Positions 55,562-64,000 of a DNA stretch of 64,000 bases are shown in pieces. The number at the start of each line of letters is the position of its first letter. The stretch's first letter is position 1. The stretch is from Microbulbifer agarilyticus. Lineage in GTDB: Bacteria > Pseudomonadota > Gammaproteobacteria > Pseudomonadales > Cellvibrionaceae. The notes under the pieces were generated by a model. The model searched no databases. It was not told the origin of the DNA and saw nothing but the letters and a program-made list of their open reading frames with translations. The stretch spans positions 1,922,001 to 1,986,000 of the forward strand of contig NZ_CP019650.1 of NCBI RefSeq assembly GCF_001999945.1, given 5' to 3'. Made by a program: the position numbers and the translations under genes.

Positions 55562-56497
55562 TTAGAACTTGAATTCAGTACCTACGCCAACGTAGCTGCG
55601 GGAGTAGTCGTCGGCAGCAGTTTCGTCGGTGTAGAAGGTGAATACCTTAGCGGCGGAGGACAGTTTGTAGTCCAGGCCCAGGCTGAAGGTTTCGCCGTCA
55701 GTCTTAACGATGTCAGACTGGCCGTATTGTGCTTTCGCAGTCCACTTGTTGATCTTGTAGGCAACAGAAGTCATCCAGCCGTCTTGCTTGCTGCTGTCTG
55801 CTTTTTCCTGCTCTTCGTACAGACCGCCAACCTGCAGGCTGCCGAAGTTGTACTGGGCGACCACACGGGATACGTCCCAATCGTTGCCTTCAACGCCCAT
55901 GTCGTAAGCGTACGCCAGGTAAACACCGTCTTTGTCGTAAGCGAAAGACAGGGAAGTGCCGTTATCGCGGGTATCTACGACTTCACCAGCGTCGTCCAGG
56001 ATCTCAGCGTCTTCGTTGCTGATGTAGGCAGCGGCTACTTTGAAGCCACCGAAAGACGGAGTGGTGTACTGAACCGCGTTGGACGGACGGTTGTCGCTCT
56101 TGGTCACCAGGCTCTTGATGTCACCTTCGAGGTCGTTGAACAGGTCAACTTTCTTCTGGGCAACTTTCAACGGGGAGTCGAACTTACCGGCGATAGCCTG
56201 ACCGAAGCCACCTTCCAGGCCTGCATAGATGTTGCGCTGGCTGAAAGTGTCGCCGTCGCCATCCATGTTTACCTGATATTCCATCTTGTAGATGCCCTTG
56301 ATGCCGCTATCCAGCGGCAGCTCACCTTTAACACCCAGGCGAGAGGCGTTGCTGGATACGTCAGTAACAGCGCCGTCACCTTCGTCGTTGGACTGGAAGG
56401 AAACGTTGGCTTTACCGTAGAAGTCGAAAAGCTCTTCGGCGTTGGCAACGGTAGGCAGTGCGGCAACCAGGGCCAGAGAGATAGCGGTCTTTTTCAT
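55562..56497 (-). CDS. outer-membrane porin
   Basis: 311 residues from ATG 56497 (MKKTAISLALVAALPTVANA signal); ATG 56509 adds four residues. The body is a general gram-negative porin: ELFDFYGKANVSFQS, FSQRNIYAGLEGGFGQAIAGKFDSP, NAVQYTTPSFGGFKVAAAY, ending VGVGTEFKF with the C-terminal Phe. The acidic loops suit a marine bacterium. It forms a 16-strand trimeric channel by family knowledge; selectivity is unknown. Confidence 0.9.
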   Translation of the reverse strand: MKKTAISLALVAALPTVANAEELFDFYGKANVSFQSNDEGDGAVTDVSSNASRLGVKGELPLDSGIKGIYKMEYQVNMDGDGDTFSQRNIYAGLEGGFGQAIAGKFDSPLKVAQKKVDLFNDLEGDIKSLVTKSDNRPSNAVQYTTPSFGGFKVAAAYISNEDAEILDDAGEVVDTRDNGTSLSFAYDKDGVYLAYAYDMGVEGNDWDVSRVVAQYNFGSLQVGGLYEEQEKADSSKQDGWMTSVAYKINKWTAKAQYGQSDIVKTDGETFSLGLDYKLSSAAKVFTFYTDETAADDYSRSYVGVGTEFKF

Positions 56498-56931
56498 GTC
56501 TGCTCTCATATCGAAGTAGGTAGTGAAAATGGATGCAATAGGTTGTGTTCTTCAGATGCGGCGCAGTTTGCGGCACTTATGTTACAAACATGTGAAAGAT
56601 GAAAATAATTTGAAGGTTGTGTGACTAAAAGCTGTTCGATTTAGCTGTAAGGCACAAAAGACAGGATGTTTTTGCCCGGATTTGGGGCGATTTGTGACAG
56701 AGAGGGTCTTTCTATGATCCCTCCTTTGGAGACCAAAGTAGCGAGTTTTCTTCGTTTTAGGTTATTTATTGCTCACACATAGGGTCTCGTGACGAACTTC
56801 TGTAATATCTCGACCTATGGGTCAGGTGGTTTATCGCTGGTGTATCGGCGCGATTAAATACTCCATGGATTGGGGTTTTTCGGTTGGAGTAGTGACATGG
56901 ATGTGGCGTACATGCCGAACAGGAATCGGTC
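56498..56931. promoter_or_regulatory. divergent promoter region between porin and comEC
   Basis: No gene recognised in 434 bases. The left part, directly upstream of the porin, is AT-rich and likely holds a strong promoter. The right part has an AGGA ribosome binding site before comEC GTG 56932. Confidence 0.45.
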
Positions 56932-59508
56932 GTGAACAGGTTTTGGGGCAACTGGCGCCCAAGCATGGCTACGAGCTTGTGGGTGTGTGCCATCGGCATT
57001 GGCCAGGTCGCCTACTGGCCGAGACTGCCGGGCAGTGCGGAACTGGCCAGCCAGATTTTGCTGGCGGTTGTTGCTCTCTGGCTTATTCTTTTTGTCACTG
57101 GTATCGCTAATACCGTTCGCGGTGGCTACTGGCTTCTCGTTTGCCGCTTTTTGTTCCCGTTCGTTTTTGGTACCTGCTGGGCTTTGGCGTCAAATCTCCA
57201 GTCGCTAGAACAACGTCTCCCCGCGGATCTTCACGGCTCTGACCACAACGTCACCGTTGAGATAGTCTCGTTGCCACAAAGCGCACCTGCAGTGTCTTAT
57301 TTTGGAGCGCCGTTACCCGCTGCTCGCGGCTACCGCGACGTCAGGTTTCGTGCCCGTATTACTAACGCTACCGATCCCCGTTTTCTGAATAGAGTGGTTC
57401 AGCTCGGCTGGTATCGGATGGCACCAGATGACTTTGTCGGCTTGCGTGCCGGCAGCCGCTGGCGGCTACACGTTCGGTTAAAACAGCCTCGTGGCAGCAC
57501 AAACCCGCACACCTTCGATTACGAGGCGTGGTTGCTGGAGCAGGGGATATTTGCCACCGGTTATGTGCGTGACCGCGACCAGCAGCCCGAATTACTCGCT
57601 ACGGGGACGGGCATCGACGCGTTGCGCGAAAGTATCCGGGATGGGCTTGGCGGAGACGGCGTAGATAGCTATTCATCGGCCCCATTGATGCGGGCACTCC
57701 TGCTGGGTGATCGCGGTGGAATCGGCGAGGACACGCGCGGCTTGCTTCAGCGCACGGGTACTGCGCACTTGCTGGCGATCTCCGGGCTGCACGTTGGTAT
57801 GGTGGCCGCCTGCTTTTTCTTTATCGGCGGTTTGTTGGGCCGCTTTGCTGGATTGCTTCCCAGAGCCCCGCGAGTATTTCGCAACCCTGTGGGGTTGGCG
57901 GGAGCCGCGGGGTTGCTCGCCGCCGTGATTTATACCCTGGTGAGCGGTGCGCCGCTCTCTGCACAGCGCGCCTTACTTATGGTTGCGGTAGCGGTCGTCA
58001 CTCTGATTCTTCGGCGCCGCCTTGATGCGCATTTGGCACTGGCTTTAGCCTTGTGTGGCGTGCTGTTGTGGCAGCCCCTTGCGGTACTGAATGCCGGGTT
58101 TTGGCTTTCTTTTGTGGCGGTCGCCGTGCTGCTATTGCGGTTTCAGGGGCGTGTGCGGGTTACTGCGGCGGCAGAAGGAGAGGAGCAGGGATTGCGAGAG
58201 CGCATTGCGCGTGTTTTCGTCATAGGCTTTGCAAACAATGTGCGGAGCCAGCTGGCGATTGTGGTTGGTTTACTGATTCCATCGCTCATAATTTTTTCCG
58301 GTCTCAGCCTGACTGGATTGCTGGTTAACTTGGTTGCCATCCCGTGGGTGGGTTTGACTATTCTGCCGTTGATTTTACTTGGGGCCGTGCTCCCGATTCA
58401 TTCGTTATCCGCACTTCTGTGGCGTTTGGCAGACATGCAATTGCAGTGGTTGTTGGGGTTTATGCGGGGTGTCGACGAAGCGCTGCCCGGCTGGTTTGCG
58501 CTGCCGGCTCCTACTATCTGGCTGGCGGTGCTTGGGGTTTTGAGTTGTCTAATCTGGCTGTTGCCAAAGGGACTGCCGGGGCGTGGGTTGGCGTGGCTAT
58601 TGATTCCCGTTATAGGGGCAAGTGCTCTGCCATTTCAGCGGGCGCAGTCTCCTTACCTTGAATTGTCGGTGTTGGATGTGGGGCAAGGTTTGGCGGTTAC
58701 CGCAGTCACACAAGACCACACACTGGTATTTGATACCGGTGCGGCAACCGCCGCGGGGTGGAGCGCTGGTGCGGCCGTGCTCGCGCCGTACCTCCGGGCA
58801 CTCGGTCGGGATAGGGTGGATCAACTCGTTGTCAGCCATGGGGACCGGGATCACGCCGGTGGCGTGGCCGGTTTGTCTGAAAGTATTGAGGTTGTCGAGA
58901 GCTATTCGCCCGGGCAGCTGACACGGCGCCTGGCTCGTGATCTGCCTAAAGCTACGGCCAGCAAGCGCTGTGTGGCTGGACAATCACAACGCGTGGGTCG
59001 CCTGACTTTGACATGGCTTTGGCCAGATGCGGCAACGGAGCAAGCGAACGGATTTCCGCGGCTCAGTGGAGAAGAGAACGATCACAGTTGTGTCGCCCTG
59101 TTGCAGTGGGCCGGTGTGCGAATTCTCCTCACCGGTGATATATCGAGCAGGGTAGAGCGGCGACTCGCTCGTCGCTATCCCGACTTTTTACCGGTGGATG
59201 TACTGATAGCGCCACATCACGGATCTCGTACTTCGTCATCGGAAGGATTTATCCGGTGGTCGCAACCGAGTTGCGTGGTGTTCAGTGCTGGCTACAAACA
59301 TCGTTTCGGGCACCCGCATAAGGAGGTTGTCGCCCGTTATGCTGAGGCCGGTGTAGGGCAGCTAAATACCGCGGATAGCGGAGCTGTCCGATTTTGGTGG
59401 GATTCAGCCAGTGTGCTCGAGATTCATGAGGCGCGCGCAGAAGGACGCTTTTGGTATACGGGTCACAGCAACAAAAATTATAACAATCAGACACTTAGCT
59501 GCCGCTGA
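56932..59508 (+). CDS. comEC: DNA uptake channel ComEC/Rec2
   Basis: Inner-membrane channel that moves single-stranded DNA into the cell in natural transformation. 858 residues: two to three N-terminal TMs, an OB-fold DUF4131 region (about 90-220), the competence domain (LLAISGLHVGMVAACFFFIGG with further TMs), and a C-terminal metallo-beta-lactamase domain with VVSHGDRDHAGGVAG and HHGSRTSS that may degrade the non-transported strand. GTG start. It leads into exbB-exbD-msbA-lpxK-kdsB, an order shared with Pseudomonas. Confidence 0.92.
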   Translation: MNRFWGNWRPSMATSLWVCAIGIGQVAYWPRLPGSAELASQILLAVVALWLILFVTGIANTVRGGYWLLVCRFLFPFVFGTCWALASNLQSLEQRLPADLHGSDHNVTVEIVSLPQSAPAVSYFGAPLPAARGYRDVRFRARITNATDPRFLNRVVQLGWYRMAPDDFVGLRAGSRWRLHVRLKQPRGSTNPHTFDYEAWLLEQGIFATGYVRDRDQQPELLATGTGIDALRESIRDGLGGDGVDSYSSAPLMRALLLGDRGGIGEDTRGLLQRTGTAHLLAISGLHVGMVAACFFFIGGLLGRFAGLLPRAPRVFRNPVGLAGAAGLLAAVIYTLVSGAPLSAQRALLMVAVAVVTLILRRRLDAHLALALALCGVLLWQPLAVLNAGFWLSFVAVAVLLLRFQGRVRVTAAAEGEEQGLRERIARVFVIGFANNVRSQLAIVVGLLIPSLIIFSGLSLTGLLVNLVAIPWVGLTILPLILLGAVLPIHSLSALLWRLADMQLQWLLGFMRGVDEALPGWFALPAPTIWLAVLGVLSCLIWLLPKGLPGRGLAWLLIPVIGASALPFQRAQSPYLELSVLDVGQGLAVTAVTQDHTLVFDTGAATAAGWSAGAAVLAPYLRALGRDRVDQLVVSHGDRDHAGGVAGLSESIEVVESYSPGQLTRRLARDLPKATASKRCVAGQSQRVGRLTLTWLWPDAATEQANGFPRLSGEENDHSCVALLQWAGVRILLTGDISSRVERRLARRYPDFLPVDVLIAPHHGSRTSSSEGFIRWSQPSCVVFSAGYKHRFGHPHKEVVARYAEAGVGQLNTADSGAVRFWWDSASVLEIHEARAEGRFWYTGHSNKNYNNQTLSCR

Positions 59509-59612
59509 TAGCTGTGGTAGAGTCTCAGGCCACGGCATCGAATATCGTTGATAGGGTGTCGAATTTATACACAGAAACCATAAGAATCCCGTACGCAGTC
59601 TGGGGCACAAAC

Positions 59613-60233
59613 GTGTTAGAAATTATCAAATCCGGCGGCTGGCTGATGCTGCCAATCCTGCTTTGTTCTGTTGCTGTAATCGCCATTTTCATCGAGCGTC
59701 TCTGGACCCTGAATGAGCGCAAAATCGCGCCTCGCGCCCTGTTGGGTGAGGTTTGGGGTAGCCTGCGCAGCAATCAGCTGAACTCTGACAAGATCAAAGA
59801 ACTGCGCGATTCCAGCCCGCTGGGGCGGATCTTTGCCGCAGGCCTGTCCAATTCCAAGCATGGCCGGGAGGTCATGAAAGACAGCATCGAAGAGGCTGCC
59901 AGCAAGGTGGTCCACGAGCTGGAGCGTTTCCTCAATGTTCTCGGTACCATCGCCGCGGTGGCGCCGCTGATCGGCCTGCTGGGCACGGTACTGGGTATGA
60001 TCCAGGTCTTCACTGCGATCATGCAGGAAGGTACTGGCAACGCCGGGGTGCTGGCCGGTGGTATCTCCCAGGCCCTGATTACCACGGCTGCTGGCTTGAG
60101 CGTTGCGATTCCCGCGCTGATGGCTCATCGCTACTTCCAGCGCCGAGTGGACTCCATTGTGGTGACCATGGAGCAGGAAGCGGTAAAACTGGTGGATGCG
60201 CTGCATAGCGACCGCCGCATCGAAGCCGCCTGA
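59613..60233 (+). CDS. exbB: ExbB/TolQ-family proton channel subunit
   Basis: About 206 residues from GTG 59613, giving VLEIIKSGGWLMLPILLCSV as family members begin; an upstream GTG (59514) would add 33 unrelated residues. Three TMs, with AAVAPLIGLLGTVLGMIQVFTAIM and ITTAAGLSVAIPALMAHRYF as signatures. With ExbD it uses the proton motive force. The gene pair next to msbA-lpxK is conserved and may energise envelope or LPS-related functions rather than iron uptake. Confidence 0.9.
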   Translation: MLEIIKSGGWLMLPILLCSVAVIAIFIERLWTLNERKIAPRALLGEVWGSLRSNQLNSDKIKELRDSSPLGRIFAAGLSNSKHGREVMKDSIEEAASKVVHELERFLNVLGTIAAVAPLIGLLGTVLGMIQVFTAIMQEGTGNAGVLAGGISQALITTAAGLSVAIPALMAHRYFQRRVDSIVVTMEQEAVKLVDALHSDRRIEAA

Positions 60234-60262
60234 GCTTAAATTCCAAGATTCAGGAGCGTTCG

Positions 60263-60682
60263 ATGCAATTCCGCCGTCAAAGCCAAGAGCAGGATGGGGT
60301 TAACCTCACGCCGCTGATCGATGTGGTCTTCCTGCTGCTGATCTTTTTTATGGTGTCTACCACCTTTACCAAGGAAAGCCACCTGAAACTCAACCTCCCC
60401 GAAGCCTCCGGGCCACAGGCGGAGGCGCCGCCGTCCACCGTTGAAATCCTTATCAACGCAGATGGTTCCTACTCTGTTGATGGCCGTGCGCTGATCAATA
60501 AGAAGCTGGCCACCCTCAAATCGGCACTGTCGGAAGTGTCGGCTGGCGAGTACAATCGCCCGCTGATCATTACCGCCGATGCCACCGCAGAGCACCAGGC
60601 TGTGGTTCGTGCAATGGATGCTGCTGGTCAGTTGGGGTTTGTACACCTCAGCATTACCACGCGGCAACCGGGCGAACAGTAA
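60263..60682 (+). CDS. exbD: ExbD/TolR-family protein
   Basis: 139 residues, one TM carrying the essential Asp (NLTPLIDVVFLLLIFFMVST), then a periplasmic domain (STVEILINADGSYSVDG, LIITADATAEHQAVVRAMDAA). It lies 29 bases after exbB and forms the channel with it. Confidence 0.92.
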   Translation: MQFRRQSQEQDGVNLTPLIDVVFLLLIFFMVSTTFTKESHLKLNLPEASGPQAEAPPSTVEILINADGSYSVDGRALINKKLATLKSALSEVSAGEYNRPLIITADATAEHQAVVRAMDAAGQLGFVHLSITTRQPGEQ

Positions 60683-60787
60683 TCTATAAAGTGTTAACCG
60701 GAGTGCCAAGCTGGGGCTCCGGTGCTTTTTACCGCGTGTTCGGCTCCGTCTGAGCTGTCGAGTCGAACGGCCACAACCTGATTGTTT

Positions 60788-62626
60788 ATGGATAAATCCC
60801 CGCAACCGCCACGCAAGCCAAACAACGGAGCCAAGACCTACCGTCGCCTGCTGTCGTACGCGGCGCCGCACTGGCCGCTGTTTATCCTTGCCGTGTTCGG
60901 TTTCCTGCTGTTCTCCACCATGGAGGTGGCGCTGATCGCGGTAACCGAGTTACTGCTGGATGCGGTTGGCGTGGGAATTGATGCCGGGCGTGGTTTCCTA
61001 TCTAAATACGTGGGGGCATTTTTCCCCGGCGGCCAAATGCCGCAGGACACGGCCCGCTGGTTAGTGCCTCTGGGCATGTTGATCATTGTTGCATTGCGTG
61101 CACTTGGTAACTTTATTGGTAGTTACGGCTTGGCCTATGTGGCGCGTGCGGTTATCCACCAACTGCGTACCGAGTTATTCGAGCATATCGGGCGTCTGCC
61201 CAGTAGCTACTTCGACCGCTATACCGGTGCGTTTTTGATTTCCAAGGTTGCCTATAACGTTGAGCAGGTAACCAACTCCATCACCAAATCACTGAAAGTG
61301 ATCTTTCGGTCCTCGTTTACCGCAATCGGCTTGTTGACCTATTTGCTGATGGTGAACTGGAAGCTCACGCTGACATTCTTCCTGTTTGTTCCGATCATTG
61401 CTGCCATCGTCGGTATTGTCGGCAAGCGTTTCCGCAAACTCAGCCACCGTATCCAAAACACCATGGGTGATGTTACCCACGTAACTCAAGAGGCCATTAA
61501 CGGCTATGAGGTGGTGCGGATGTACGGAGGGCAGAACTACGAGAACAGCCGTTTTCAGGCGGCGAGTAACGCTAACCGCCAGCAGTTTATGAAACTGGTG
61601 GTGGCCGATAACGCGAGTGTTTCGGTGATCCAGATTCTCGTTGGCCTCGCCACGGCATTGCTGGTCTGGTTCGCATTGGCGCCGGGCATGGTGGAATCCA
61701 TGACCGCCGGTGTGTTCGCATCCTATATCGGTGCGGCGGCGTCGCTGGCCAAGCCTATTCGCAACCTTTCCGAGGTTTATGCAGAAATCCAGAAGGGTAT
61801 TGCGGCAGCGGAAAGTATTTTCGATGTGTTCGATTCGCCAAAAGAACCCACCGGCGGCACCGCCCAGCTGCCGGAGCCGGTAACCGGGCAGGTTACTTTC
61901 GAGAATCTCGGCTTCCGTTATTCGGAAGATGGCCCGGAGGTTCTTTCGGATATCAGTTTTACCGTAGAGGCTGGCAAGACGATCGCACTGGTTGGCTCGT
62001 CGGGTTCCGGCAAGAGCACACTGGTCAGTCTGCTGTCACGTTTTTATGAGCCGACCTCTGGCCGCATCCTGCTGGATGGGGTGGACATCACTCAGGTGTC
62101 GCTGGCAGATCTGAGAGAGCAAATCAGTCTGGTGTCGCAAAGTATCGTGCTGTTCAATGACACGGTGTATCGCAATATCGCCTACGGTGAGCTGGAAGCG
62201 AAACCGGATACCGAAGTGCAAAAGGCGATCGACCTGGCGCATGCGCGCAGCTTTATCGAAGAATTGCCCGAAGGCGAGCAGACGGTATTGGGTGACAACG
62301 CGCAGATTCTGTCTGGCGGCCAGCGTCAGCGGCTGGCGATTGCGCGGGCGTTGCTGAAGGATTCTCCATTACTGATTCTCGACGAAGCGACTTCTGCGCT
62401 GGACAATACTTCAGAGCGTCATATTCAGGCTGCACTGAATGAAGTTATGAAAGATCGCACGACCTTTGTGATCGCACATCGTCTCAGCACTATTGAGAAT
62501 GCCGACTGCATTTTGGTGATGGAGCAGGGCCGTATCGTAGAGCAGGGCAGCCACGCGGAGCTCCTAGCCCGTGGAGGCCGTTACGCACTTTTGCTACAAC
62601 AACAGAATGCCGAGGGCGCGGGCTGA
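60788..62626 (+). CDS. msbA: lipid A flippase MsbA
   Basis: Half-size ABC exporter that flips core lipid A across the inner membrane. About 612 residues from ATG 60788. Six TM helices, then an ATPase domain with GSSGSGKST, LSGGQRQRLAIARALL, LLILDEATSALD and the IAHRLST switch. It sits directly before lpxK, as in many gammaproteobacteria. Confidence 0.93.
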   Translation: MDKSPQPPRKPNNGAKTYRRLLSYAAPHWPLFILAVFGFLLFSTMEVALIAVTELLLDAVGVGIDAGRGFLSKYVGAFFPGGQMPQDTARWLVPLGMLIIVALRALGNFIGSYGLAYVARAVIHQLRTELFEHIGRLPSSYFDRYTGAFLISKVAYNVEQVTNSITKSLKVIFRSSFTAIGLLTYLLMVNWKLTLTFFLFVPIIAAIVGIVGKRFRKLSHRIQNTMGDVTHVTQEAINGYEVVRMYGGQNYENSRFQAASNANRQQFMKLVVADNASVSVIQILVGLATALLVWFALAPGMVESMTAGVFASYIGAAASLAKPIRNLSEVYAEIQKGIAAAESIFDVFDSPKEPTGGTAQLPEPVTGQVTFENLGFRYSEDGPEVLSDISFTVEAGKTIALVGSSGSGKSTLVSLLSRFYEPTSGRILLDGVDITQVSLADLREQISLVSQSIVLFNDTVYRNIAYGELEAKPDTEVQKAIDLAHARSFIEELPEGEQTVLGDNAQILSGGQRQRLAIARALLKDSPLLILDEATSALDNTSERHIQAALNEVMKDRTTFVIAHRLSTIENADCILVMEQGRIVEQGSHAELLARGGRYALLLQQQNAEGAG

Positions 62627-62677
62627 TTGGCCCGTTAATCGCACACGTCAAAACAGGGATAGGGAGCGCTTGGCGAA

Positions 62678-63709
62678 ATGTCGCTAGAAGACTGGTTGAA
62701 TAAACGCTGGTATCCGGCCGCCAGCGGTGGCGAGGACAGCGGCCATCAACTGCCACTACTTGCACCGCTCGAGGTGGCGTTTCGCCATGGCAGCCGCTGG
62801 CGCAAGCAGCGGAATAAGCCGGCGCCCCTGCCAGTTCCAGTAATCGTGGTGGGTAACATCACCGTAGGTGGCGCAGGGAAGACACCGTTAGTTGCCGAGC
62901 TGGGGCGCTGGCTGCAAGAGCGCGGGCGCAAGCCTGGCATTATCAGTCGCGGTTACGGTGGCCGGGCCAAGCATTATCCCTATAACGTTACCGCTCAATC
63001 TCATCCTCTCGAATCTGGTGACGAGCCGCTCATGCTGCACCTGATGACGGGGCTGCCGGTGATGGTTGCACCCAAGCGTCTCGAAGCCGCGGAGGCCCTG
63101 ATTGAGCAACACGATTGTGACGTGATCCTGTCGGATGATGGCCTGCAGCATTATGCCTTGTGGCGCAGTATGGAAATCTGTGTGGTGGATGGGCAGCGAG
63201 GGCTGGGCAACGGCCATTTGTTACCCCGTGGCCCATTGCGCGAGTCGGTTGATCGGCTCGATAGTGTCGATATGGTGGTTGCCAACGGGCAGCCAAACGA
63301 ACTGGTTCTGTCGCAGTGTGGGGAGAAACTCGACTTCACCATGGAACTGGAGCCGGCGCTGTGGCACCAGTTCAATCTGGACCAGACTTCATCGCTAAAG
63401 CTGGAGTCCGGCCCACAGATCGGCCCGTGTCATGCAGTGGCCGGCATCGGCAACCCACAGCGCTTCTTTAATGCCTTGCGCGAAGCGGGGTACACCGTCT
63501 CGGAAATGCCGTTCCCGGATCACCACCAGTACAGTGCGCAGGAACTGCAGCTGGATGGCATTACGCCAGTAATTATGACCATGAAAGACGCGGTGAAATG
63601 CCGTGATTTCTGGCAGAGCCACTGGTGGGCGCTGGAAGCACGCGCCCAGTTGCCAGAATCCTTTTACCAGCGTATCCATCAACACCTTGAGAGCTTCGAA
63701 CCCGCATGA
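62678..63709 (+). CDS. lpxK: tetraacyldisaccharide 4'-kinase
   Basis: Phosphorylates the 4' position of the lipid A precursor. 343 residues with [20 protein letters not shown] (Walker A-like), [15 protein letters not shown] and [14 protein letters not shown], all typical of LpxK. Its last four bases overlap kdsB (ATGA), implying translational coupling. Follows msbA by 51 bases. Confidence 0.95.
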   Translation: MSLEDWLNKRWYPAASGGEDSGHQLPLLAPLEVAFRHGSRWRKQRNKPAPLPVPVIVVGNITVGGAGKTPLVAELGRWLQERGRKPGIISRGYGGRAKHYPYNVTAQSHPLESGDEPLMLHLMTGLPVMVAPKRLEAAEALIEQHDCDVILSDDGLQHYALWRSMEICVVDGQRGLGNGHLLPRGPLRESVDRLDSVDMVVANGQPNELVLSQCGEKLDFTMELEPALWHQFNLDQTSSLKLESGPQIGPCHAVAGIGNPQRFFNALREAGYTVSEMPFPDHHQYSAQELQLDGITPVIMTMKDAVKCRDFWQSHWWALEARAQLPESFYQRIHQHLESFEPA

Positions 63710-64000
63710 CCCGCACGAGTAGCACCGCAAGCGCACCCAGTTTTGACGTGATTATTCCAGCGCGCTACGCATCCAGCCGACTGCCGGGCAAGCCGCTGGC
63801 GGAAATCGCCGGTAAGCCGATGGTCCAGCGTGTCTATGAACGCGCCCTCGAGAGTGCAGCAGAGCGAGTGGTTGTCGCCACGGATGATGAGCGGGTTGCA
63901 GAGGTGGTCACTGCATTTGGCGGCAAGGTTTGCATGACCAGCGCCGAGCACGCTTCGGGTACCGACCGTTTGCAGGAAGTCGCTCAGCAATTGGGCCTGG
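63706..64000 (+). CDS. kdsB: CMP-KDO synthetase (partial, C-terminus outside window)
   Basis: The 5' 98 codons are present. After a short N-terminal extension the protein reads [19 protein letters not shown], then [22 protein letters not shown] and [16 protein letters not shown], the start of the 3-deoxy-manno-octulosonate cytidylyltransferase family. It activates KDO with CTP for LPS core synthesis. ATGA overlap with lpxK. Confidence 0.93.
   Translation, partial: MTRTSSTASAPSFDVIIPARYASSRLPGKPLAEIAGKPMVQRVYERALESAAERVVVATDDERVAEVVTAFGGKVCMTSAEHASGTDRLQEVAQQLGL

Noticed and set aside
56817..57110. 97-codon ORF ahead of and into comEC
   Set aside because: It overlaps the comEC N-terminus in another frame and has no coding character.

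Overview
The window reads as chromosome of a marine, polysaccharide-degrading gammaproteobacterium, most like Microbulbifer, Saccharophagus or another Cellvibrionales member. This rests on a modular alginate lyase with polyserine linkers, abundant secreted proteases and lipoproteins, an AcnD/PrpF-type methylcitrate operon, and a comEC-exbB-exbD-msbA-lpxK-kdsB cluster as in Pseudomonas relatives. The genus is inferred. No rRNA, tRNA, complete insertion sequence or CRISPR array was seen. Two genes run off the ends: the alginate lyase (left, minus strand) and kdsB (right, plus strand).

Layout. 1-2462: modular PL7 alginate lyase. 3023-3559: DUF2062 membrane protein. 4008-10835: propionate catabolism operon (GntR regulator, prpB, prpC, acnD, prpF), with a folded palindromic repeat between prpC and acnD and a strong terminator after prpF. 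10.9-16.6 kb: a visibly AT-rich accessory island. It holds decayed ORF ends, a small protein resembling the diadenylate cyclase (DisA_N) fold, a two-TM beta-barrel effector of the Cap15/2TM-beta type, a membrane protein with a lysozyme-like domain, a GT51 peptidoglycan glycosyltransferase domain overlapping a nucleotidyltransferase, and a tiny secreted Cys-rich peptide. 16.6-28 kb: envelope and secreted proteins (membrane protein, Arg/Asp-rich lipoprotein, Sel1 protein, propeller-serine hydrolase fusion), a DUF4242 protein facing a ToxR-like/TPR regulator, and an AraC-type membrane regulator with a DUF2306 protein. 28.1-30.5 kb: SOS-box-linked DNA polymerase II. 30.5-41.3 kb: metallocarboxypeptidase-like protein, cytochrome b561, an orphan MCE/lipoprotein pair, GNAT, a small barrel protein, DTW protein, a three-gene FtsX-type ABC/AttH operon, and dbpA. 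41.4-56.5 kb: subtilase, oligopeptidase B, OsmC-YcaO fusion, monohaem protein, M16 protease and porin. 56.9-64 kb: comEC, exbB, exbD, msbA, lpxK, kdsB.

How the genes fit together. The prp operon would turn propionyl-CoA and oxaloacetate into pyruvate and succinate. msbA, lpxK and kdsB supply lipid A and KDO for the outer membrane. The secreted lyase and proteases fit life on algal biomass.

The most interesting part is the 11.5-15.4 kb island. A nucleotide-cyclase-like protein overlaps a 2TM-beta effector by ATGA, which suggests a nucleotide-signalling anti-phage system. Its next neighbours carry two peptidoglycan-active domains and a second nucleotidyltransferase. The functional reading is inference; the gene order, overlaps and motifs are visible. 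A second theme is decay: at least three intergenic spaces hold short degenerate pieces of genes whose intact relatives lie within a few kilobases.
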